From Bacteriovoracaceae bacterium UBA6153 (GTDB lineage Bacteria > Bdellovibrionota > Bacteriovoracia > Bacteriovoracales > Bacteriovoracaceae): a DNA stretch of 64,000 nucleotides. Location of the stretch: positions 186,001-250,000 of the forward strand of contig DIUR01000018.1 of assembly GCA_002428265.1 (NCBI GenBank). Direction: 5' to 3'. A program made the translations under genes and the position numbers. The notes below the pieces were generated by a model that saw nothing but the letters and a program-made list of their open reading frames with translations, was not told the DNA's origin and made no database searches. Positions 27,929 through 36,185 of this stretch are shown here, in pieces. Position 1 is the stretch's first letter. Every line of letters begins with the position of its first letter.

Positions 27929-29019
27929 ACAGAGTCCAAAGTTTCAGGCAACTCTTCAATCTCATCCACTGTCTCATACTCTTCTTTTTGGCTATAGCCA
28001 TAGCTCTTTAAAAGATAGATGGGATTAACATAGTAGCCATCTTTGATAACACCGAAATGTAAATGAGCTCCCGTGCTGTAGCCAGAGCTTCCGACTTCAC
28101 CAATCTGCTCTTCAGGACCCACTCTCATCCCCACTCTTAGGTCTTTAACAAATTTTTTTAAGTGAATATAAGTCGTCTGATAGCCATTATCATGAAGGAT
28201 TGTGATGTACTTACCTTTCGAGCGTGTTCTAGAAATTGTAATGACCTCACCTTCCATCGCGGGATAGATGGCCGTTCCACTTGGTGCAACGAAATCAACT
28301 CCATTATGAGGCTGATGTCTTCTCGTTACAGGGTGACGACGGTTAAGTTGAAATAAGCTCGATACGCGGCTTGATTTTACAGGAGCATAAAAAGGAAGAT
28401 TAGTTTCCCCATATCCTTCAGGTAATAATGCCCATGAAAAATTTTCTGGATCAATTTTTAAAACTTTTTTGTTAATCGCTCGTCCAACGATGATCGTTGC
28501 GCTTAAAATATTTCCATATTTAATAAATTTTCCATCTTCGTAATACTGCTCAACTTCAAATTGATATAGAGCTTTTCTTCTCATGCCTTTTGTTGTCGTA
28601 AAATCTTCTTTAAAGGCCACGGCCATTTGATTAGCAAGTGATTCAGATTTCGTTTCTTTGAAAATTGTATCGTGAAGAGTATTTCTGATATCGCCTTCAA
28701 TGCTTTTAACTTCAATTTCATATTGAGTTTCAACTTTTCCAATGGCCGACGAGTTATCTGATTTTAAAATGATGTAAACATCATTTGAGTCCTGAGCATA
28801 AAGTTTTAATGTGAAGTCACTTGAGAACTCTTCACCTTCTTTAAGGTTATTTTCTGAAGCGACATCTAGGTCTTTTAATTCTGGGTAAGATTTTACGAAA
28901 TTAACGAGGTCTGATTGTTTGAAGCCATAACTTAATAAAACAGCGAAAGCCTTGTCTGATGCGAGAACATTTTGCGTGAGAGACAGTAAAAAGATTAGGC
29001 TTAGGAGTGTTTTTGCCAA
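27925..29019 (-). CDS. Exported M23 family metallopeptidase
   Basis: 364 residues. Seen: signal peptide MAKTLLSLIFLLSLTQNVLA; a LysM-absent N-terminal region of about 200 residues similar in style to the OapA/N-terminal domains that precede M23; then the zinc site HNGVDF (HxxxD near 238) and HLHFG (near 322) of the lysostaphin/DD-endopeptidase fold; and an acidic C-terminal tail. Known: these enzymes cut peptidoglycan cross-links in the periplasm. Both Zn motifs are intact, so activity is likely. It lies downstream of the L,D-transpeptidase gene on the same strand, with a terminator between. Confidence 0.92.
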   Translation of the reverse strand: MAKTLLSLIFLLSLTQNVLASDKAFAVLLSYGFKQSDLVNFVKSYPELKDLDVASENNLKEGEEFSSDFTLKLYAQDSNDVYIILKSDNSSAIGKVETQYEIEVKSIEGDIRNTLHDTIFKETKSESLANQMAVAFKEDFTTTKGMRRKALYQFEVEQYYEDGKFIKYGNILSATIIVGRAINKKVLKIDPENFSWALLPEGYGETNLPFYAPVKSSRVSSLFQLNRRHPVTRRHQPHNGVDFVAPSGTAIYPAMEGEVITISRTRSKGKYITILHDNGYQTTYIHLKKFVKDLRVGMRVGPEEQIGEVGSSGYSTGAHLHFGVIKDGYYVNPIYLLKSYGYSQKEEYETVDEIEELPETLDSV

Positions 29020-29104
29020 AATAACCTCAGTTTTGAGCTGTGATAATCAGTTATTTTAGATCTGCGCGAAATGTCATGTATAGTTTAAGAAGTCTTACAT
29101 CTAA

Positions 29105-29135
29105 CAAAAAAGCCACCTTGCGGTGGCCTTTTACT
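29105..29135 (-). terminator. Intrinsic terminator after the L,D-transpeptidase gene
   Basis: GCCACC (29112-29117) and GGTGGC (29122-29127) pair around TTGC, extended by A:T pairs. On the minus strand the stem is followed by TTTTTTG. The reverse orientation also ends in CTTTT, so it may work both ways. Confidence 0.85.
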
Positions 29136-29138
29136 AAA

Positions 29139-30554
29139 TTATCGTCTTAAAAGTCTTACATCCATCCAAGGTGGAGTCTCTTCATCCATAAAACCTGAAA
29201 CTTCTAGTTTCTCAGTCGGATGACGGTACCCATTTAAAAATCCCGAATCAACATAGAAAACACCAGGGGACATTTCTTCTTTTTTAAGACCGTAAACGTT
29301 TCCAGTTCTCTTTGTGTCTCTCCATTTCCCAAGAACTTTTTTTCTTTCCTGGAACTCAATTGGAGTTGGAAGTGTATCAAGTGAATATGTTCCTACTTCA
29401 AGAATTTGGTTCAATGTACTTTTTGGATCGATAACAAGAGATCCACCAGAGCGCTTTGCATTCCAGAAAGCATCTACTTCAGAGTCTGTTAATTTAAGTG
29501 CCTTTAGCACTTCTTCTCTTTCTGCTCTTTGGCCTGCATTTTTTGTCATGATGTATTTCCATGACTTCGAAACGCCACTGTATTTTGATAAAGATGGATC
29601 CATTAGTGCTTCACGAGCATAGATCTTAATCATCGGCGCACCCGTTTCAACAATTTGTCTTAGGAAGGCGATGGCTTCATTATTGTTTCTTGTACATCCT
29701 GAGCTTCTTGGGTTTGAAACAACGTTGATTAAGAATTTTTTTGTCTTCTTAATGTATTCGTCTTTATCCTGACCCCAACCAACAGTTCCGTGGGCCCATT
29801 GTCCATAAGCATTTGGTGCAACAAAAGCTGCGTACCATCCGAAAGCTCCACGCATATCTCCGTGAGGTTTTCCATCTTCGCCTATTGGCATAGATTCTTT
29901 TTTAAACCAGTCTTTCCAGTCATTTTCTCCAATAGTAGGTGGCATTGGATATCCATCTTTATACCAAGCTGGGTAATGACGTTCTTTATCTTCGTAAAAC
30001 TTTGCCCAACCTGTAACTCTGTATGACCCAAGTATCGAGCGTCCTTTTCCTTTTTCAGCAATGGGATGATTTTTATCTTCACCAACAACAACTTCAGTTT
30101 CCATAATCATTCTGTTTGGACAACTGTTATCAGCACAAACTCTTTCATAAAGGCGAAGAGTTTCAGTTGCAACGTTTACAACTACGAAATACTTTCCTGT
30201 AAACTCTTTATAATCGACTGTCTTAGAAGAAAGAAACTCTTGAACAACATAATATCTTGTAGACGGTAGTATGTTGTTAACTGTTCCCATGATTTCGATT
30301 TCAACGTATTTCCCGTTGATCAATTCCGGGCTTAACACGCGAACTCTTTCATTTAATGAAAGTAGTCCCATAACTTTTCCAGAATCTTCTGGAGTAGAGC
30401 GAACTCTTAAACCATTTACAGCAACGAAATACTCGTTAGCGTAAGTTGTTGTGTAATTATCCATTTCCTGATTGAAGAGCTGAGCATTTACAGTATTTAG
30501 CTGCAATAAAGACATAAGCGACAAAAGCATTGAAGCTGCAATTTTCTTTCTCAC
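29139..30554 (-). CDS. Exported L,D-transpeptidase (YkuD) with SH3-like domain
   Basis: 471 residues. Seen: signal peptide MRKKIAASMLLSLMSLLQLNTVNA; bacterial SH3-like region (about 40-95, VNGLRVRSTPEDSGKVMG); YkuD domain (about 130-300) with the catalytic pattern AHGTVG (His near 255) and SSGCTR (Cys near 286); and a long C-terminal extension of unknown function. Known: YkuD enzymes form 3-3 cross-links or exchange D-amino acids in peptidoglycan. In Bdellovibrio, L,D-transpeptidases remodel predator and prey walls. The role here is inferred from that precedent. A CTCCTTA element (AGGAG on the minus strand) precedes the ATG. Confidence 0.93.
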   Translation of the reverse strand: MRKKIAASMLLSLMSLLQLNTVNAQLFNQEMDNYTTTYANEYFVAVNGLRVRSTPEDSGKVMGLLSLNERVRVLSPELINGKYVEIEIMGTVNNILPSTRYYVVQEFLSSKTVDYKEFTGKYFVVVNVATETLRLYERVCADNSCPNRMIMETEVVVGEDKNHPIAEKGKGRSILGSYRVTGWAKFYEDKERHYPAWYKDGYPMPPTIGENDWKDWFKKESMPIGEDGKPHGDMRGAFGWYAAFVAPNAYGQWAHGTVGWGQDKDEYIKKTKKFLINVVSNPRSSGCTRNNNEAIAFLRQIVETGAPMIKIYAREALMDPSLSKYSGVSKSWKYIMTKNAGQRAEREEVLKALKLTDSEVDAFWNAKRSGGSLVIDPKSTLNQILEVGTYSLDTLPTPIEFQERKKVLGKWRDTKRTGNVYGLKKEEMSPGVFYVDSGFLNGYRHPTEKLEVSGFMDEETPPWMDVRLLRR

Positions 30555-30726
30555 GAGGGTCTCCTTAGTTTGATCAAAAATCTATTTAGATGCTCATTAG
30601 CAATTAAAGATTCTCTTTTCAACTTCATTTAACATGGTATTTCATTCGCGGGGTGAGGATTGCGTTAAGATATGGTTAATGCTTGTTTAGAAGACCTATT
30701 CCGGCAGAAAATATTTAAAATTTTAT

Positions 30727-31929
30727 CTAGGATTTCACGAGCTTTGGCTTAAACAACACTCCTACGGCCCCGCTTATGACCCATAATGATCCTCCGATCA
30801 AAATAGCAGTTCTCACGGAAGTGGTCTTAATCAACCATGGAGAAGAGAGTGTAAAAAATAAAGTTGATGTCGCTTCAGTTGCAAGTCTTAAGCGAAACAT
30901 TTTTGTAATGTCTTTGGTCTGAAATTTTTGTTGAATCATATCAATGAATGCCAGGTCATTCATTGGCCCGAAAAAACCAGTCACTGCGGCCGCGACCATA
31001 ATGAGATTAATTGTTGGGGCCAGACCGATTGCCAAAAAGCCAGCACCCAATAAAACAATTCCATTAAAAAATAAACTCCACGAATTATTTCTTTCAATAT
31101 TTCCAAAATAAAGCGCACCGATGAAATTTCCAATTCCGTAAGAGGCCATGACCAAACCAAAGTAACGGACATCTCCCCCAGTCATTTCATGGACGAGTAA
31201 AGGAAACCCAATCGCAATAACTAAATTCCATACTCCTGCCGTGAATGCTTTCGTAAAATAAACGTAACCCATTCCTGGTACTTCTTTCATTAATTCAAAA
31301 CCGGACATGACACTGGTTTTGAAATTAGATTTTGGCATTTTTGAGTAATCGTGGGGAGGCAGGTATTGCTTCAATGAATAAACACAGAAAGCTGAAATAA
31401 CAAATGTGCATGCATCGATCGTAAAAAAATGAATCATGGGAATGAATGCTGATAATAGTCCGACAACTGCAGGGCCAATCATTCTCGCCATTCTGATTGT
31501 TGTGCTCATCAGCCCATTGGTTGACTGCATGGTCTCTCTATCACCTGCTAAAATCGGGATAAGCCCTTGAGTCGCAGGATCAAAAAAAGCGCTGAGACCA
31601 GCGAGAACAACGGCCATGAACCATAAAATAAATGTCGGCATTGGCATAAAAAAAGAAATAACAACAGGAATGAGAACAATGACAGCACGAAGAAGATCTA
31701 CAAACATCATTGTTCGTCTTGGATTCCATTGATCGGCCCACTTGCCACCGATAAAAGATAAAAGCATAAGTGAAGCTGTTTGAGCGGCAGCAAGATAGCC
31801 GGTATTGGCCCCCATGATTCCTACAGCAAGCCAGATAAGACCGACACGATAAATCTCATCTCCAATTGAGGAGAATGCCTGGCCAAACCAGAGTCTTAAA
31901 ATTTGCGGCTTTCTTAGTGCTCGAATCAT
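30727..31929 (-). CDS. MFS transporter (MFS_3/Mef-like type)
   Basis: 400 residues, about 12 membrane helices. Seen: N-terminal FGQAFSSIGDEIYRVGLIWLA; the cytoplasmic A-motif-like GGKWADQWNPRRTM after TM2; GPAVVGLLSAFIPMIHFF; and a central loop with basic residues. This is the pattern of MFS_3 drug or siderophore exporters. The substrate is not predictable. It lies 31 bases downstream of the exported serine protease gene, which is transcribed first, so the two may share a transcript. Confidence 0.85.
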   Translation of the reverse strand: MIRALRKPQILRLWFGQAFSSIGDEIYRVGLIWLAVGIMGANTGYLAAAQTASLMLLSFIGGKWADQWNPRRTMMFVDLLRAVIVLIPVVISFFMPMPTFILWFMAVVLAGLSAFFDPATQGLIPILAGDRETMQSTNGLMSTTIRMARMIGPAVVGLLSAFIPMIHFFTIDACTFVISAFCVYSLKQYLPPHDYSKMPKSNFKTSVMSGFELMKEVPGMGYVYFTKAFTAGVWNLVIAIGFPLLVHEMTGGDVRYFGLVMASYGIGNFIGALYFGNIERNNSWSLFFNGIVLLGAGFLAIGLAPTINLIMVAAAVTGFFGPMNDLAFIDMIQQKFQTKDITKMFRLRLATEATSTLFFTLSSPWLIKTTSVRTAILIGGSLWVISGAVGVLFKPKLVKS

Positions 31930-31960
31930 TCTGGAGCTGATTATAGGAAGGAATAGATTC

Positions 31961-32701
31961 TTATTGAAGTGAAATTAAATTAAAAAGTGAAGTCGATTTT
32001 GATTCTGGCTCAACAGTAAAAATTGCTTTGCCATCTCTTTTGGTAATTTGTTTAGCAAACAAACTTAACTCTTCTGATCCGATGATTAAGTTTAAGTTTT
32101 GTGCTCCCTGAATAATACTCACTGCAATTCCCAGAATCTCGCCTGACTTGTTTAAGACTGGCGAGCCAGAGCTTCCTGGAGAAATAGCAGCGGTCGTTGT
32201 GAAGCCTTTAAAGGTTGTGCTTTTGCCTTGATGATCAAAGCTTGGAATAAGAATAGCTTCAGAGCTTACAATTCCAGAGCTGATAACTGGATTTAAAATT
32301 CCTTGCGGGTGACCAACAACAAAGACATCCTGCCCGACTTTTGAAGCTATCGTGGTCAGTTTTGAAAAAGTTTTTATCGATGTTTCAGGCGCAACACTGA
32401 TCGCACAAACATCCACTCTTTGCGAACAAAGAATTGAGTTGAATTTTGTAATTTGATTGCCGTCTTTTAAAACGATAACCGTTGGATAATCCCATGATCT
32501 CTTTTTCTTGCTGAAGGATCTGACAACATGACGATTAGTAAGAATTAAACTTGGTGTAACAAAAAAACCTGATCCTGATCCATTGTTTTTAGTCTGAATT
32601 AAAACCACGCTTGGTGAGTAGTTCGTAAAAATATCAAACGCTGTCTCTGAAGCAGAAACCGAAGTGGTCACTAATAATGTGAGAAGGGCGAGCATTTTCA
32701 T
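31961..32701 (-). CDS. Exported trypsin-like (S1C/DegP-type) serine protease
   Basis: Start set at ATG 32701: it opens a signal peptide (MKMLALLTLLVTTSVSA) and has AAAGGG just upstream. The frame runs on to 32740 but would bury the signal. Seen: 246 residues; the protease core only, with no PDZ; catalytic His in ILTNRHVV, Asp in SQRVDVCAISV, and Ser in SPGSSGSP. Two Cys flank the Asp region. Known: DegP-like trypsin_2 fold with oxyanion GSSGSP. Periplasmic or secreted protease of unknown target. Confidence 0.85.
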   Translation of the reverse strand: MKMLALLTLLVTTSVSASETAFDIFTNYSPSVVLIQTKNNGSGSGFFVTPSLILTNRHVVRSFSKKKRSWDYPTVIVLKDGNQITKFNSILCSQRVDVCAISVAPETSIKTFSKLTTIASKVGQDVFVVGHPQGILNPVISSGIVSSEAILIPSFDHQGKSTTFKGFTTTAAISPGSSGSPVLNKSGEILGIAVSIIQGAQNLNLIIGSEELSLFAKQITKRDGKAIFTVEPESKSTSLFNLISLQ

Positions 32702-32828
32702 TTGCCCTTTCTTAGCATTTTCCCTCCCCTTCATCATCAAATCCTATAATTTTTATAGTGTGGTGGGCCTTGAATCTGAGCAAAAAGTGCTTGAATATAT
32801 TTAAAGAATCTCTCAACCAGGAAGAATT

Positions 32829-33227
32829 ATGTTATCAAAATCAGGAACTGTTTCTCGCTACATCTTAGGACTTATGTTCACAGTCTTTGGTGCTAACGGA
32901 TTAATGATGGCCTTCAATAATGGAGTTGGATTTATTCCAATGCCGCCACCACCTCCTCAAATGATTCCTATCATGACGGGGTTTATGGCCACTGGATATC
33001 TAATGACTTTAGTTGCTCTCCTTCAGTTTATTTCTGGTGTTTTATTTCTAACAGGATTTTATATTAACGCCGGGATTGTTTTTCTAGGCCCTATCGTTGT
33101 TAATATTTTGCTGATTCATGTCTTCGCAGAAAGAGAAGGCCTTGGAATGGGGATTTTTACGACAGTCCTATTCGTCATTCTAGTTGCATCAAGATGGGCA
33201 GACTTCAGACCTATGGTTAGAAGATAG
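32829..33227 (+). CDS. DoxX-like small membrane protein
   Basis: 132 residues with four membrane helices. Seen: SRYILGLMFTVFGANGL at the N-terminus, MTGFMATGYLMTLVALLQFISGVLFLTGF in the middle, and the second helix pair around LGPIVVNILLIHV, the arrangement of DoxX/SURF4-like quinone-linked proteins. A PMPPPPP loop is unusual. AGGA lies 7 bases before the ATG. No partner gene is visible. The biochemical role of most DoxX-like proteins is unknown. Confidence 0.75.
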   Translation: MLSKSGTVSRYILGLMFTVFGANGLMMAFNNGVGFIPMPPPPPQMIPIMTGFMATGYLMTLVALLQFISGVLFLTGFYINAGIVFLGPIVVNILLIHVFAEREGLGMGIFTTVLFVILVASRWADFRPMVRR

Positions 33228-33308
33228 CTCAGAGCTTGGGTACTGATCTTGCACCAGAGTGTATAACATGCGTCTGATGCGCATATAACTCTAAATAAGG
33301 ACTTAATA

Positions 33309-33365
33309 ATGATCACAATCCTCGTCGCCATCATCCTTGTCATTGTCATCGTAAGACTATTGTAA
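33309..33365 (+). CDS. 18-residue hydrophobic micropeptide in front of the ABC exporter
   Basis: ATG 33309 with AAGGA 7 bases upstream. The product MITILVAIILVIVIVRLL is one membrane-length hydrophobic helix ending in Arg-Leu-Leu. The TAA shares its last base with the ATG of the ATPase gene (TAATG), so translation should be coupled. Such tiny membrane subunits (for example KdpF-like or CydX-like) stabilise larger complexes; a leader-peptide role controlling the ABC genes is the alternative. No homology claim is made. Confidence 0.6.
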   Translation: MITILVAIILVIVIVRLL

Positions 33366-34039
33366 TGATTGAGATCGAGAATCTCACTAAGGTTTACAAA
33401 GAAAACCGAGGACTCTTTCCAACTAGTTTCAAAGTAAATAAAGCTGAGCTTGTGGCCATCGTTGGCCACAACGGCGCAGGTAAATCTACCCTACTAAAAA
33501 TCCTTTCAAGTTCACTTTTGCCCGATAGCGGTAAAGTGACCATTGATGGAGTTGACCTGTCCAGCAGACTGGAACTCGTGAAGAAAATCGCCTTCGTTTC
33601 GGAAACTCCAAACCTGTATGATTTTTTCTCGGTAGAATACAATCTCAAACTTTTTGCAAAATTATTCAATCTTCCTCACTCTAGAGTTGAAGAAACTATG
33701 AACAATTTTAACCTTTCAAATTTTAAAAAAACAAAAGTTTTAAACTTATCCAAAGGTTTAAAACAAAGAGTCAGTATCGGCAGGGCACTACTTCCTGATC
33801 CTCCAGTCATTTTCTTCGATGAACCAACTTCAGGTCTTGATTTTGAAATGACTAAAGAAGTCTTTAGACTCCTCAAAGAATTTCACGCTGCTGGTAAAAC
33901 AATTCTATTCACCACTCATCGCCCGGAAGAAATTAGAAATCTTGCCACAAGGATTCTTGTTTTACATAAAGGTAAAATGGTTTTCGATGGCACTCCCGAC
34001 GATTATTTCAAATCATCCCTTCATAGCGAGCTTTATTAA
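33365..34039 (+). CDS. ABC transporter ATP-binding protein (NatA-like)
   Basis: 224 residues. Seen: Walker A GHNGAGKST, Q-loop region FVSETPNLYDFF, signature LSKGLKQRVSIGRAL, Walker B PVIFFDEPTSGLD, and the switch His in FTTHRPEE. The short single-domain form and partner permease identify an ABC-2 exporter of the NatAB type (Na+ efflux in Bacillus, but many substrates in the family). It follows the micropeptide with a one-base overlap and precedes the permease by 3 bases. Confidence 0.92.
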   Translation: MIEIENLTKVYKENRGLFPTSFKVNKAELVAIVGHNGAGKSTLLKILSSSLLPDSGKVTIDGVDLSSRLELVKKIAFVSETPNLYDFFSVEYNLKLFAKLFNLPHSRVEETMNNFNLSNFKKTKVLNLSKGLKQRVSIGRALLPDPPVIFFDEPTSGLDFEMTKEVFRLLKEFHAAGKTILFTTHRPEEIRNLATRILVLHKGKMVFDGTPDDYFKSSLHSELY

Positions 34040-34042
34040 ATC

Positions 34043-35053
34043 ATGATTCGAAATATTAGCATCCTCACATTAAATGACCTGGCCATTACAATTAAGAATA
34101 AAACAATTCTACTGGTGTTTTTTATTCCTCTTTTCGTTTTTGTCACGTTAAAGCTTGTTGATTCTAAACCTGCCGTGCCTGAAAAAGTTAAGATTGGTTT
34201 AATCAAGAACGAAATCTATGATCAAAAAGTTCTCACTTCTATCAAATCGGCGCCGGGGGCTTTTGCAGTTAGCGATATTGCCGACCTTGAAGAAGGAAAA
34301 GAGCTCATTAAAGAAAAAAAGATTGATGCTCTTCTTTTAAAATCAGAAGTGCTGATCGTTTTAAAAAGACAATCAATTACGACCCTTACTGTGCTTGAGA
34401 GCTTTCAGGCATTACAAAAAGCTGTCGAAGGAAGAAATGTAAACTGGATTTCTAAAGTGGAATCTTTAATTGTCGCTGATGTACAAAAACAAAGTTTGCC
34501 CATCTGGATCTTGATGCTGGTATTACTAGTGAGTTTTGTCATTATGCCTTCGCAAGTTGCAGAAGAAAAAGAAAAAAAACTACTAGTCTCTCTTCTTCAA
34601 ACTCCCATGAAAGAGATTGAATGGCTCTTATCAAAAGTACTGGTGTGCATGATTTTAATATGTGTCTCATTAGTCTTTTTGCACATGATCTCTGACATGA
34701 AAATAGGATTTAATATTCATTACATTCTCTTTTTAATAATCGGAAGTTTTTGTTTCAGCGCTTACGGAGTTTTACTTGGCTTCTTATGCCGAAATCAAGC
34801 GACAGCTAGAACATTGGGAGTGATTTTCTATCTTCCCCACCTCTTACCTGCAGCTTTATCAGAGTATTCGGCCAAGCTGAGTTCGGTTGCTCCACTGGTC
34901 CCTTCGTTTCAGTTTATTGAATCAGTGAAGAAAATTATTTTTGAACAATCAACCATTTCACAGCTAAGTTTTGAACTTACATACCTAGCTGCGATTGGTC
35001 TTCTTGCTGTTGGGCTTTCTTATTATCTTCTAAAGAGAAGATGGTTAATGTAG
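34043..35053 (+). CDS. ABC-2 type permease (NatB-like)
   Basis: 336 residues. Seen: one N-terminal helix (about 20-38), an extracytoplasmic domain of about 130 residues, then five to six helices. The characteristic VAEEKEKKLLVSLLQTPMKEIEWLLSK between helices 2 and 3 is the ABC-2 coupling-helix signature (EKExxxLE-like). It is the membrane partner of the preceding ATPase. The substrate is unknown; NatB homology is structural only. Confidence 0.88.
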   Translation: MIRNISILTLNDLAITIKNKTILLVFFIPLFVFVTLKLVDSKPAVPEKVKIGLIKNEIYDQKVLTSIKSAPGAFAVSDIADLEEGKELIKEKKIDALLLKSEVLIVLKRQSITTLTVLESFQALQKAVEGRNVNWISKVESLIVADVQKQSLPIWILMLVLLVSFVIMPSQVAEEKEKKLLVSLLQTPMKEIEWLLSKVLVCMILICVSLVFLHMISDMKIGFNIHYILFLIIGSFCFSAYGVLLGFLCRNQATARTLGVIFYLPHLLPAALSEYSAKLSSVAPLVPSFQFIESVKKIIFEQSTISQLSFELTYLAAIGLLAVGLSYYLLKRRWLM

Positions 35054-35056
35054 AAA

Positions 35057-35353
35057 TTATCTCGTCTTCTTTGCAGCTTCACAGGCCGTAAAATTTGCGC
35101 TGCCTTTTCCACCTAAATTACTCGCACAATTTGCAGGAGACTCATTTTCAATCACTGGCGCAATTGTATCTGGCGCCTTCACTGCTCTTTTTTTAGTGCG
35201 AACTGAATATGACTTCCCATCACCTGCCCCCGGCAGCCCATTAATTTGCTCTTCGGCATTGATCATTGAATTTGGATCTGGCTTTGCGGGAGATTGTGAA
35301 AAAGCGCTGAATGATAAAGTCATTAGGCCCAGGACGATCATTTTTTTAGTCAT
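35057..35353 (-). CDS. Small exported protein with C-terminal Cys pair
   Basis: 98 residues. Seen: signal peptide MTKKMIVLGLMTLSFSAFS cleaved before QSPAK, a Pro/Asn-rich mature part, and two Cys near the C-terminus (PANCASNLGGKGSANFTAC), likely a disulfide. No family recognised. The 5' leader contains an AATACCT/AGGTATT inverted repeat at 35355-35373 that would cover the AGAGG ribosome-binding site in RNA, which could modulate translation. Convergent with the ABC permease, 3 bases apart. Confidence 0.6.
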   Translation of the reverse strand: MTKKMIVLGLMTLSFSAFSQSPAKPDPNSMINAEEQINGLPGAGDGKSYSVRTKKRAVKAPDTIAPVIENESPANCASNLGGKGSANFTACEAAKKTR

Positions 35354-35415
35354 AAATACCTCTTAAAGGTATTCTCCTGCCCGAAACGATTGTCTGGCAA
35401 TAAATAATTATTAGA

Positions 35416-36171
35416 CTAAAGCATTTTTGTCTTCACTTCGCTCAATACTTTCTGCACTGATTCAACAATAAAGTCCTGATTCACTGAATCGCCATAAATG
35501 AGATACTGTTTGGCAGTGAAAACATTTTCGATATCTTTTTTTGTCTTCTCTGACTGCATGGTCGCCCCTGTCAAATTCAAAACACGAAAATCGAAATGAT
35601 AATGAAGAGTAAGACTCTTTTCAATCTCTGAAATGTTAAGCATCAGGGAATCGACGTTTGAAAGCTCTCTTGAAGTTGGTGGAACCAGCTTTACTTCAAG
35701 ACTTCCTTTTCCTGATTTAATTTCCTTCACTTTAAAGCGTAGGAAATTTTCAAATATTTGAAGAACGTTTTTAATAAGTTGTTTTGGTTCAATGACCAGT
35801 TCAATATTTCCTTTAGGGAATTCATCCTCTTTATCAAAGTAGACGAGAAATAATGATCCATTTTTATCTGTGATAGAAGAGTTTTCTGCGAGTTGAAACA
35901 CGAAAGGATAATTTTTCTCTTCAGATGAATTGAGAGTTAATTTTTCAGCAACAACAACTTCTGTAATAGAACTCCACCCTTTCGCATTTTTTGCTTTTAC
36001 TTTTTTGTAATTGCCTTCAAGGATCGCCACTTTTAAGAAAGGCAAATCGACTTTCTCCGCTCCGTTATTTTTAATTGTAAGTGAGCCTTTTAGTTTATCA
36101 CCTTGATGCCATTTCTCGCCTAGAGCTTCAATCGTGTACTCAAGTGGTTTAGAAATTATTGTTCCTTTCAT
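35416..36171 (-). CDS. Beta-rich cytosolic protein, possibly arrestin/Spo0M-like
   Basis: 251 residues, no signal peptide or membrane segment. Seen: an N-terminal about 130 residues of alternating hydrophobic strands (YTIEALGEKWHQGDKLKGSLTIKNNG, about 11-36, resembles the arrestin-like start of Spo0M proteins), followed by a mixed domain. The family call is weak. It lies 14 bases downstream of the SRAP-family gene on the same strand, so the two probably share a transcript, and thus perhaps DNA-damage control. Confidence 0.5.
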   Translation of the reverse strand: MKGTIISKPLEYTIEALGEKWHQGDKLKGSLTIKNNGAEKVDLPFLKVAILEGNYKKVKAKNAKGWSSITEVVVAEKLTLNSSEEKNYPFVFQLAENSSITDKNGSLFLVYFDKEDEFPKGNIELVIEPKQLIKNVLQIFENFLRFKVKEIKSGKGSLEVKLVPPTSRELSNVDSLMLNISEIEKSLTLHYHFDFRVLNLTGATMQSEKTKKDIENVFTAKQYLIYGDSVNQDFIVESVQKVLSEVKTKML

Positions 36172-36185
36172 TTATCAACCTTCAT

